Shown here in pieces: positions 9,111-16,608 of a DNA stretch of 64,000 nt; positions within the stretch are counted from its first letter, which is position 1, and the number at the start of each line of letters is the position of its first letter. The stretch is from Candidatus Bathyarchaeota archaeon (GTDB taxonomy: Archaea > Thermoproteota > Bathyarchaeia > Bathyarchaeales > Bathycorpusculaceae). The notes under the pieces were generated by a model that was not told where the DNA came from, did no database searches, and saw only the letters and a program-made list of their open reading frames with translations. The translations under genes and the position numbers were made by a program. The stretch covers positions 91,318-155,317 of the forward strand of contig JAOZIH010000003.1 of assembly GCA_026014545.1 (NCBI GenBank). Direction: 5' to 3'.

Positions 9111-10262
9111 ATGAATAAAATATTCAAGAAATTTGTGTTGCCTTTAGTTATTTTAACGTTAATAGTATCATTAGCATTTACTGCGCCAGTATTTGCAGCA
9201 GATGATGAAGAATTGAAAGAAGCTGCTAAAGCTAGTGCGTTGTCCTTCCTAAGAGATGTACTTGTCTTCATTGACTTGGAGAAGTACAATGTAACTTTTT
9301 ACCACTACAGTTTCGATTATGCTTGGGATTGGGGTGAAAACACCTTTGAACAAGGTGTTCACTATTATATTAAATCTCCAACACATCAGTTACGTTTTTC
9401 TATTCACTTCTGTAACCAAACGCCATACTATGTTATCCTCAATGGCGAATACCAAAAAGCGGTTCTTTTTCCAGAATTTGACAGCTTAACCCAGTCTAAC
9501 CGCTTAAAAATTATTCAGTTAGCCAAGACTCTAGTGGACCGGTATCAGAAGTGGAAGGGCGACCTAAGCCTTAAAGCAGCAGCAGACATCTTGAGCATGG
9601 TTAACGCGACAGAAACCACAACAAAAACCGTGGGCAGCCTGAATTTTACTGCAGATTGGAAAGAAGACTCAGTGTCGTTCAGTTGGGTCTGGCAAGTTAA
9701 CGGCGTATCAGCTGGAAGACTTGGCTTCACATTAGATAGAAGCGGCTTGTGGTTTTCCGACAATAGAGCTATTTACAAGTTAGGTAGCACCGACGTAAAA
9801 GTCTCAAAGGAGGAAGCTATAGCCATCGCCCTAAAGCGTGTGGAGACCTTCTCTTACAAGGCCAGAATTGATCTTAACACTTCTGTGGAGGTTAAGGATT
9901 TTGTTGTTGTGAAGGACAAGATAACTGCGGAGCTGCTTACGTGGCCTAAAGAACCGCTTGTGCTATACCCGTACTGGAGCGTCAAGCTTGGTCTCGACAA
10001 GGTTTATCCTGCGTTTGTGGACGCCATACATGTGGGCATTTGGGCTGACACTGGCGAGGTTTTCTTCTGTGAGCCTATAGGCTGGGGTGGTCCTGTGTCT
10101 GCGCATGGCTCAAGTACGGAAACGCAGCCGAAAGGCGATGTTGGCGATGGCGAAGCAACTGCAAGGCAAACGTGGCAGACCAGCGTTATCGTTGTAGCCG
10201 CTGTGGTTGTGACTGCGACGGTTCTTGGCGTGGCTGTTTTAAAGAGGAAGAGACGGCAATAG
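9111..10262 (+). CDS. Secreted, C-terminally membrane-anchored protein of unknown function
   Basis: 383 residues. A signal peptide ends near FTAPVFAA (about residue 29). The body is mixed alpha/beta and rich in aromatic residues; residues near 225-250 (VSKEEAIAIALKRVE) resemble a PepSY-type helix. A C-terminal transmembrane helix (VIVVAAVVVTATVLGVAVL) ends in KRKRRQ, so the protein should be anchored with its bulk outside. It starts 10 bases after the frameshifted caspase-like gene, with AGAAGAG just upstream, and is probably cotranscribed with it. I do not recognise a named family. Confidence 0.8.
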   Translation: MNKIFKKFVLPLVILTLIVSLAFTAPVFAADDEELKEAAKASALSFLRDVLVFIDLEKYNVTFYHYSFDYAWDWGENTFEQGVHYYIKSPTHQLRFSIHFCNQTPYYVILNGEYQKAVLFPEFDSLTQSNRLKIIQLAKTLVDRYQKWKGDLSLKAAADILSMVNATETTTKTVGSLNFTADWKEDSVSFSWVWQVNGVSAGRLGFTLDRSGLWFSDNRAIYKLGSTDVKVSKEEAIAIALKRVETFSYKARIDLNTSVEVKDFVVVKDKITAELLTWPKEPLVLYPYWSVKLGLDKVYPAFVDAIHVGIWADTGEVFFCEPIGWGGPVSAHGSSTETQPKGDVGDGEATARQTWQTSVIVVAAVVVTATVLGVAVLKRKRRQ

Positions 10263-10386
10263 CCTTATATCTGCTATTTTCTGCTTGGGCTTTGCTCTGA
10301 AGGCTTGCGTTTTCTTGGCGTTTTCAGATAAGCTTTAATTCTCCAAGTGCTTAACGCGTCTTGGATAAGCTAAGTGGTGTTGACTG

Positions 10387-11349
10387 TTGAAGACGATTGG
10401 TGTGGTAACTCCTGGTGGCGACGCGCCTGGCATGAACGCTGCTATCCGCGCTGTTACCAGAATTGCCCATTCACGCGGCCTTCAAATCATTGGTTTTGAA
10501 CGCGGCTGGGATGGGCTGTTGACAAATAGGCATCAGCACTTGACTCCGCGCAGCGTGGGCGGCATAATTCAGCTGGGCGGTACGATGCTGCATACTTCTC
10601 GATGCCCAGAATTTAAACGGCCAGAAAATGTTAAACGCGCGGCTGAAATCCTTGCCGCGAACAAAGTGGATGGTTTGGTTGTTATCGGCGGCGACGGCTC
10701 ATTTAAAGGTGCATTGGATTTAAGCCGGGAAAGTAGCACGCTTATGGTGGGCATACCCGCTACGATAGATAATGATGTTTATGGGACAGATGAAACTATA
10801 GGCTTCGACACGGCTGTGAACACTGCTGTGGCCTCAATTGACAAAATCAGGGACACCGCAATTTCGCATGAGCGAATCTTCATAGTGGAAGTCATGGGGC
10901 GCCAAAGAGGCTTCCTCGCTCTGGAGGTGGGCTTATCCGTGGGCGCCGAGGTGATTCTTATTCCAGAGCATGAATGCGCGATTGACCAGGTTGTTGAAGT
11001 GTTAAAGCGGAATGCACAAAAAGGCAAGCGTGCCGGCATAATCGTCGCCGCTGAAGGTGTAGGCGACACCCGGAAAATCGCTGAAGAAATCGCAAAGAAA
11101 ACAGATTTCGAGGTGCGCTTATCCATCGTCGGCTATGCACAAAGGGGCGGTAGCCCCACTGCGCGTAGCAGGCTTCTGGCCAGCCTTTTTGCCGAAAAAG
11201 CCGTTGACCTCCTTGTTCAAGGGCAAGGAAACAGGGTGGTTGGTCTGCAAAACGGTGTAGTCACGAGTGTGGAGCTTAAGGAAACTTGTGAAAAGGAGAA
11301 GCCATTGGATTTGCGCTTGCTGGAGCTGGCTGAGATGCTATCGATATAG
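10387..11349 (+). CDS. pfkA: 6-phosphofructokinase, bacterial PfkA family
   Basis: Phosphorylates fructose 6-phosphate in glycolysis. The 320-residue protein has the usual short PfkA length. Motifs: TPGGDAPGMNAAIRA at the N-terminus (nucleotide loop), GGDGSFKG near 100, IPATIDND (catalytic Asp), EVMGRQRGFLAL and a GYAQRGGSPTARSR region for sugar-phosphate binding. GGDGS favours ATP over pyrophosphate as donor, although the residue that is Gly in ATP enzymes and Lys in PPi enzymes is Ala here. Start is TTG 10387, giving MKTIGVVTPGGD. Many archaea use ADP-dependent kinases instead, so this looks acquired from bacteria (inference). Confidence 0.9.
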   Translation: MKTIGVVTPGGDAPGMNAAIRAVTRIAHSRGLQIIGFERGWDGLLTNRHQHLTPRSVGGIIQLGGTMLHTSRCPEFKRPENVKRAAEILAANKVDGLVVIGGDGSFKGALDLSRESSTLMVGIPATIDNDVYGTDETIGFDTAVNTAVASIDKIRDTAISHERIFIVEVMGRQRGFLALEVGLSVGAEVILIPEHECAIDQVVEVLKRNAQKGKRAGIIVAAEGVGDTRKIAEEIAKKTDFEVRLSIVGYAQRGGSPTARSRLLASLFAEKAVDLLVQGQGNRVVGLQNGVVTSVELKETCEKEKPLDLRLLELAEMLSI

Positions 11350-11357
11350 GCAGTGTA

Positions 11358-12599
11358 TTAGCGAAGTAACGTTTCATAGATTTTAAGTGTTTCCTCAGCA
11401 ACTTTTCGCCATGTAAAATATTCGAGCACTCTTTTGCGTCCGTTTTCGCCCCAATTTCTCGCTTTCTCAGGGTTTCTAAGAGTCTCCTTTATGCCCCAAG
11501 CGATGTCCGCCGGATCCCCGCCGTTGACATGTATGCCTGTCTGATCCACGCCGGAGCTTACTACTTGCTCTTTAAAACCTACTACGCCTCGTGCGCCTAC
11601 AACCACTGGCTTCTCCATAGCCATCGCTTCCAAACTAACTATGCCGAAGGGCTCGTAGATCGATGGAAAAACGCAGACGTCCGCCGCAGCGTAATGCAGT
11701 ATCCGCTCGTTTTCAGGCACGAAATCAAAACGGTAAACAACCTTATCTCTTATGCCCAGCCTACCAGCTGTTTCCACAATGTCTGTTTGCTCTTCTCCCT
11801 TGCCGAGAATAACCAGTTTCGTGTTCGGGTACTCCTTTAAAACGCTTGGCATTGCTTGTAAAAGGTTTCTTACGCCCTTTACCCAAGTGAGTCTCCCTAC
11901 GAAAAGAAGCATGTTCCAATCCCGCGGCACATTGTATCTTTCACGGATTTTCTCAATGTCTTCCCTGCTGCACTTACGTGGGTCGTAACGTTCAGGATCC
12001 ACGCCATTCCAGACCACGCTGATTTTTGATGAAGGCCACCCGTGTCGTATCAGATCCTCTTGCATAGCGTAGCTAACTGTTATTATTCTATCAGCGTTCT
12101 GCGCCATAGCCCATTCCAGATGCGACACCACTTCAGAGCCTTGGCCACCGCTTCTTCCCCACTCTGTGCTGTGAACATGGAAAACTACGGGGATTTTTGT
12201 TTGATTCTTAATCACCAAGCCTGAAACACTGCTCAACCAATCATGCACGCATACTACATCGAACTTGTAGTGTTCCTTTTCTATTAGTTGATGGATAAAT
12301 TTTGTTGCGCTGAGAATGTTGTAGATGAATATGTCGTTGAAGAGTCTTATGTTGGTGCCCCAACGCTTTAAGTCGTCAATCACAAACATTGGAAAAACAT
12401 TGCTGGCGTCCGCAATTAACGGCCTGTGAACCTCGACGCCTTTCAGAATCTCCCGCGTTCTCAAATTGCCTGGATTAAGCGTGAAAACCGAAACGTCATG
12501 GCCTATGTCAACGAATTCGTGTGTTATGTAGCCGGCGTACGTGCCTAAGCCGCCGACCAGCTGAGGCGGGTATTCCCAGACAAAAAATCCAATTCTCAA
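11358..12599 (-). CDS. Glycosyltransferase family 4 (glycogen-synthase-like)
   Basis: 413 residues, GT-B fold. The N-terminal WEYPPQLVGGLGTYAGYITHEF is the donor/acceptor loop seen in GT4/GT5 glycogen and sucrose synthase-like enzymes. The C-terminal domain has FVGRLTWVKGVRNLLQA, VILGKGEE and the EPFGIVSLEAMAMEKPVV motif, the retaining catalytic E-x7-E. It transfers a sugar from a nucleotide donor in the cytoplasm. The closest pattern is archaeal glycogen/maltose-phosphate synthase, but sucrose-phosphate-synthase-like or cell-surface roles are possible. It is convergent with pfkA, separated by 8 bases. Confidence 0.8.
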   Translation of the reverse strand: MRIGFFVWEYPPQLVGGLGTYAGYITHEFVDIGHDVSVFTLNPGNLRTREILKGVEVHRPLIADASNVFPMFVIDDLKRWGTNIRLFNDIFIYNILSATKFIHQLIEKEHYKFDVVCVHDWLSSVSGLVIKNQTKIPVVFHVHSTEWGRSGGQGSEVVSHLEWAMAQNADRIITVSYAMQEDLIRHGWPSSKISVVWNGVDPERYDPRKCSREDIEKIRERYNVPRDWNMLLFVGRLTWVKGVRNLLQAMPSVLKEYPNTKLVILGKGEEQTDIVETAGRLGIRDKVVYRFDFVPENERILHYAAADVCVFPSIYEPFGIVSLEAMAMEKPVVVGARGVVGFKEQVVSSGVDQTGIHVNGGDPADIAWGIKETLRNPEKARNWGENGRKRVLEYFTWRKVAEETLKIYETLLR

Positions 12600-12757
12600 A
12601 ATTTTTCACCGCAAACGCTGCATTTATTATTTATGTAGCTCCCAATTTATAGTTTCTTTTAAGTGAGGGGCTTGTACTGACAGCTTAGTCCCTGTTAAAG
12701 TTAATTAAAAGGAAGCTGGTTTAATTAGATATAGTTGCCTTCGAGATTTGAAGTTCC

Positions 12758-14209
12758 ATGCTAGGCGTTGTTTCTTACAAAGTTGCTACTGAACTTCCAG
12801 CTAGCTACATAGAAAAATTATTCACCTTCATCCACACGCAGTACCTGCTACCTCAGAAACAGCGTTTCGCAAATATTCATCGAGAAACTGTGGACGGCAT
12901 TGAGGTTCTTTCTTATGTGGTTCTTGACGAGCAAGGCGCGCCATTGCTTAAAGTTGAAGTGAGAGGCACTGCGCCGCTGGAGTTGTCGCTGACGCCAATC
13001 GCCGGGACGGTTTCTGCCGTTGCGCTGGAAGAGGCGAAGCAAGACATCGTTATTGCAGTGCAGATTTTCGAGGAGCACGCCCGAAAATCAACCTTGTATT
13101 TTGCTTGGAGCGAGGGCGAAAAAATAGTTCCTGAAAGGCTTGAAAGGCAAGAGAAGACTTTTAGCCGATTGTTTCTTGAAACGCAAATCCTCTTCTTTAT
13201 TGTTTTTATAGCTTTCGGCATGATAATTTTCCTTTTGCTATCGGCGCTGTATCCTGAAGCATTTTGGATTGCACCGCTAATTCTTATCGCGGTTCAGTTT
13301 GTTTTCGTTTTCTATTCAAGCAACTTTATTGCACGGATCGCTGATTGGCACATCACTACCGCTAATCCTTCCATATACATTTTAAAGTACAATTTACCCC
13401 TCAAAGCAGATGAAGAATTTAGGCAGAGGCTCCCGCTCTCTCAAATTTTGGCGATAAAAAAGGAAATTTACGATGAGATTTTAGCTAAGCGCGGCGAGAT
13501 TGACTGTGAAGCAGCACAGAGGGTCTTTAGTAAGTACGGAATCGCTTGTCAACCAGAAAACCTTTCGGCGAAAAAAGTGAACATATATGCGCTTGTGAAA
13601 AACGTCGCGGACAAATTCGGGTTTCCAACTCCAAAAATTGTGGTTTCAAACACTATGATTCCCAATGCTGCAGCAGCAGGCCCAAGCCCACGCCGCGGCA
13701 TAGTTTTGATAACCACTGGCCTACTGGTTCAGCTTGAAGAAGACGAGATCATCAGCGTTTTAGGCCACGAGTTCGGCCACCTCAAGGGGAGAGACCCGCT
13801 TATCCTCTACGGATTAACCTCTACCGAATTTCTCTTCCGTTTCTACGTGCTGTTCCCACTGTTTCCGTTCATCTTCTCCTCGTTTCTCTTCTTCATTTAT
13901 TTCTGGGCTGTTATGACTGTAATATTCTTCATAGCCAAATTCTTCGAGGCACGCGCCGACCTCTTATCTGCCATCAAAATGGGGCAGCCTGAAGTTTTAG
14001 CAGGAGCTCTAGAAAAAATTGGTTTTCAGCGGCTTATGTATGAACGAACGCCGTCTTTCCGAGTTCAAGAATGGTTAGGCTTGGATCCACATCCGCCCAT
14101 TTACTTCAGGATAAACCGCTTAGAGAAGCTTAAAAGCACCGATAAAATCAAGCGCCCCCTGCTTCAGTCAATCAAGGATGTTGTTTCAGGATTCAGGGAA
14201 AGCCTATGA
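12758..14209 (+). CDS. M48-family membrane metalloprotease (HtpX-like)
   Basis: 483 residues. The zinc motif HEFGH sits in VLGHEFGHLKGRD at about residue 337, and FFEARADL, about 60 residues on, supplies the third ligand (Glu), as in HtpX/Ste24. Two membrane segments lie near 145-190 and another pair directly after the zinc motif (FYVLFPLFPFIFSSF onward). The N-terminal 140 residues form a soluble domain longer than in bacterial HtpX. Such proteases degrade damaged membrane proteins. Archaeal HtpX relatives vary a lot at the N-terminus, so the exact subfamily is open. Confidence 0.85.
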   Translation: MLGVVSYKVATELPASYIEKLFTFIHTQYLLPQKQRFANIHRETVDGIEVLSYVVLDEQGAPLLKVEVRGTAPLELSLTPIAGTVSAVALEEAKQDIVIAVQIFEEHARKSTLYFAWSEGEKIVPERLERQEKTFSRLFLETQILFFIVFIAFGMIIFLLLSALYPEAFWIAPLILIAVQFVFVFYSSNFIARIADWHITTANPSIYILKYNLPLKADEEFRQRLPLSQILAIKKEIYDEILAKRGEIDCEAAQRVFSKYGIACQPENLSAKKVNIYALVKNVADKFGFPTPKIVVSNTMIPNAAAAGPSPRRGIVLITTGLLVQLEEDEIISVLGHEFGHLKGRDPLILYGLTSTEFLFRFYVLFPLFPFIFSSFLFFIYFWAVMTVIFFIAKFFEARADLLSAIKMGQPEVLAGALEKIGFQRLMYERTPSFRVQEWLGLDPHPPIYFRINRLEKLKSTDKIKRPLLQSIKDVVSGFRESL

Positions 14210-14276
14210 GGGTTACGATGAATTGATTATTTTTGAAGGCAAAAAGAAATATGTGCAAATGATGTAGAACTCTGGT

Positions 14277-15569
14277 TTGAGGCTGAAGCCTTTGAAACTG
14301 ATCTATATCGCCATTGATGGCATGGGTGACCTGCCCATCCCTGAGATTGGAAATCGAACTCCCTTGGAGATGGCGGAAACTCCCTACATGGATTTTCTCG
14401 CCAAAAACGGAAAAACTGGTTTGATGTATACCGTCCGCAGAGGCATTGCGCCCGAAAGCGACGTTGCAGTCATTTCGCTTTTGGGTTATGACCCCTTCAA
14501 GTACAGCACAGGCCGCGGCGTAATCGAGGCCGTCGGCGCAGGCTTAAACGTTGCGGATGGCGATTTAGCTTTGCGGTGCAATTTCGCCACTTTAGGCCCA
14601 GGAAGAAGAATAATCGATAGACGAGTAGCACGTAGCTTAACCACAGAAGAAGCCACCGAGTTGAGTAAAGCAGCTAACGAAAATATAAAATTAGAATCAT
14701 GCCCTGCAACGTTTGAATTCCGAAACACGCTGGGTCACCGCGCAGTTCTCGTTTTTAAGGGCAAAGGACGATGCCTCTCAAGCAAGATAACGAACAGCGA
14801 TCCAGCTTACACGGTAATAAACGGTATAGGCGTGGCCACGCCTAACGTGGAAATGGTTCTCAAGAAGTCTGAGCCTCTGGACGACACAGAGGAAGCACGG
14901 AACGCGGCAGCACTTGTGAACGAATTCACCGAGAAAGCCCATGAGCTGTGGGATAATCACCCAATCAACCAGAAGCGCGCTGCCGAGGGCAAACTGAAAG
15001 CGAATGTCGTGCTTAGTAGAGATGCGGGAAGTCAACTGCCCAAGTTCTTCAACATCAGTGAACGATACAATGTGCGTTTTGCAGCTCTTGCGGACATGCA
15101 CGCAGAACGTGGAATCGCCCATTTAGCCGGTATGCACGCGTCTCTCTTGCCGCCACCCTCAGGCGATCTTGAAAGAGACTGCGAGCTTAGAGTGCAGAAA
15201 CTAATGGAGATACTTCCAAGCTACGATTGTTTTTACATTCACCTGAAGGGACCAGACGAACCTGGACATGACGGCGACTGCTATAAAAAAGCCGCGGTAA
15301 TCTCCGCCATTGACAAATTCTTCTTTGGCAAACTACTAAAGGAGATCTCGCTGAGGGACTACATTATCTGCATCACGTCGGATCATGCGACACCCTGCAC
15401 TTTGAAAGTCCATAGCGACACGCCGGTTCCAGTACTTATCTCAGGCGGCAAAGTGAACAGCGACGGAGCAAGCAAATTCTGTGAAAAGACCTGTGCCCGC
15501 GGAAGCCTAGGCGTTATAGAACATGGCTACGAGCTTATGCCAAAACTTATGAAGTTACTTAAAAAATAA
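14277..15569 (+). CDS. apgM: Cofactor-independent phosphoglycerate mutase, archaeal type
   Basis: Interconverts 3- and 2-phosphoglycerate. The 430 residues match archaeal ApgM, an alkaline-phosphatase-superfamily enzyme with two metal ions. Visible motifs: IAIDGMGDLP at the N-terminus (metal Asp), APESDVAVISLLGYDP with the serine nucleophile, HLKGPDEPGHDGD and ITSDHATPCTLKVHSDTPVP carrying the C-terminal metal ligands. Start is TTG 14277; no ATG lies nearby in frame. With PFK, GAPDH and PGK in this window it completes much of lower glycolysis. Confidence 0.92.
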   Translation: MRLKPLKLIYIAIDGMGDLPIPEIGNRTPLEMAETPYMDFLAKNGKTGLMYTVRRGIAPESDVAVISLLGYDPFKYSTGRGVIEAVGAGLNVADGDLALRCNFATLGPGRRIIDRRVARSLTTEEATELSKAANENIKLESCPATFEFRNTLGHRAVLVFKGKGRCLSSKITNSDPAYTVINGIGVATPNVEMVLKKSEPLDDTEEARNAAALVNEFTEKAHELWDNHPINQKRAAEGKLKANVVLSRDAGSQLPKFFNISERYNVRFAALADMHAERGIAHLAGMHASLLPPPSGDLERDCELRVQKLMEILPSYDCFYIHLKGPDEPGHDGDCYKKAAVISAIDKFFFGKLLKEISLRDYIICITSDHATPCTLKVHSDTPVPVLISGGKVNSDGASKFCEKTCARGSLGVIEHGYELMPKLMKLLKK

Positions 15570-15577
15570 AAGGCGAA

Positions 15578-15592
15578 GGAAGGGCCCTTTTT
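15578..15592. terminator. Possible bidirectional terminator
   Basis: The perfect palindrome AAGGGCCCTT (15580-15589) followed by T residues lies in the 39-base gap between the convergent apgM and OB-fold genes. The position fits a shared terminator. The hairpin would be short and intrinsic termination in archaea relies mainly on T-tracts, so this is tentative. Confidence 0.3.
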
Positions 15593-15608
15593 CACCCTAT
15601 TTCAGAGG

Positions 15609-16112
15609 CTAATATGACCTTGGCCTATCTCTGTATCCGCCGCTGCGCCTATCTCTGAAGCCACCGCCGCCTCGTCTGCCTCCGTATCCGCTGCCGCGCC
15701 TGAACGGTCTGCGCTGCTGCTCGTATGTTTTGCTGGAAACGTTGTTTTCAGTGTTAACTTCGCCTGCAAACGGCTCCTTTGCCATTTCAAGTTTTCCGTA
15801 TTTGCCGACGTTGAGGCGCATGTTGCCCTTGAAGAGTGTTACGTATCCATTTTCCAAGCGCACCGTGTCGTTCTCGTTCACTTTCTCAATATTGTCGTCC
15901 CAGAGCGTGAGGTAGATGCTGCCTGTTTCGTCGCCTACCAAAGCGTCGCACACCTTATGCGGCGACCCGTCCTTGCCCATTGGAATCTCACGTATTTCGC
16001 TTTTTGAAACCACTTTTGCCGTGACGTTAACTGCTCTTGACTGCGGTGTTAACTCGCCGACTTTAGCTTCCACTGGTTGCCTTTTGCTTTCGAAAAAACC
16101 TTCAACAGCCAA
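15609..16112 (-). CDS. Single OB-fold nucleic-acid-binding protein with RGG tail (RPA/SSB-like)
   Basis: 167 residues. Residues 15-120 read as an archaeal RPA-like OB fold: GELTPQSRAVNVTAKVVSKSEIREI, then VGDETGSIYLTLWDDNIEKVNENDTVRLENGYV, the standard strand pattern of archaeal single-stranded-DNA-binding proteins. The C-terminus is a low-complexity Arg/Gly tail (RRPFRRGSGYGGRRGGGGF and on). RGG tails usually bind RNA or mediate protein contacts; bacterial and crenarchaeal SSBs instead have acidic tails. The best start is TTG 16112; the frame closes about 30 bases further up with no ATG. DNA or RNA as main target cannot be decided here. Confidence 0.8.
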   Translation of the reverse strand: MAVEGFFESKRQPVEAKVGELTPQSRAVNVTAKVVSKSEIREIPMGKDGSPHKVCDALVGDETGSIYLTLWDDNIEKVNENDTVRLENGYVTLFKGNMRLNVGKYGKLEMAKEPFAGEVNTENNVSSKTYEQQRRPFRRGSGYGGRRGGGGFRDRRSGGYRDRPRSY

Positions 16113-16608
16113 ATTTAATTCAACCCTTATTTCATTAAACTAACAGACACTAAAACCTCAGCCACACTTAAGTGTTTTGGTGGAGTTGTTTTGCTTTTAA
16201 GTGGCACATTCACGTGCTTTAATGGTTCCTAAGCCTTCTTGGCATGCGGAAAGCCTAGGAGCATGTCAGTAATTGTGAACGTGACAGTAAACATAAAAAG
16301 TTGAAGTTTTAGCCCACTTTAATATGGACAAGGCAGTGTGCGTGATTTCAAGCTTACTGGTATAACAGAATTGATGGTTGCGCTGGTTAATGCTGATGAC
16401 AAAACAGAGGAAAGCATGTTGAGCCTAAACTAACATGTTGTTCATGCTTCTCGAATCATTTGCGCACGCTGTTTCCATGGAGTCTAAATCTCTATATCAT
16501 TATGTGTGTTTTTACATGATGTTGCGGTTTTTCTTCTTTCATGCTTATGTTTACCAGCTGCAATAAAGTAAAAAGAAAAAGAGGAGGTTTTGTGTTTTGG
16601 CAAACTTG
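16113..16608. other. Intergenic, about 500 bases, no gene recognised
   Basis: Lies between the start of the OB-fold gene and the end of the first propeller gene, both on the minus strand. The palindrome ACACTTAAGTGT is near 16164-16175. T-rich runs near 16507-16540 may end transcription of some unseen transcript. I see no convincing ORF or structured RNA. Confidence 0.5.
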
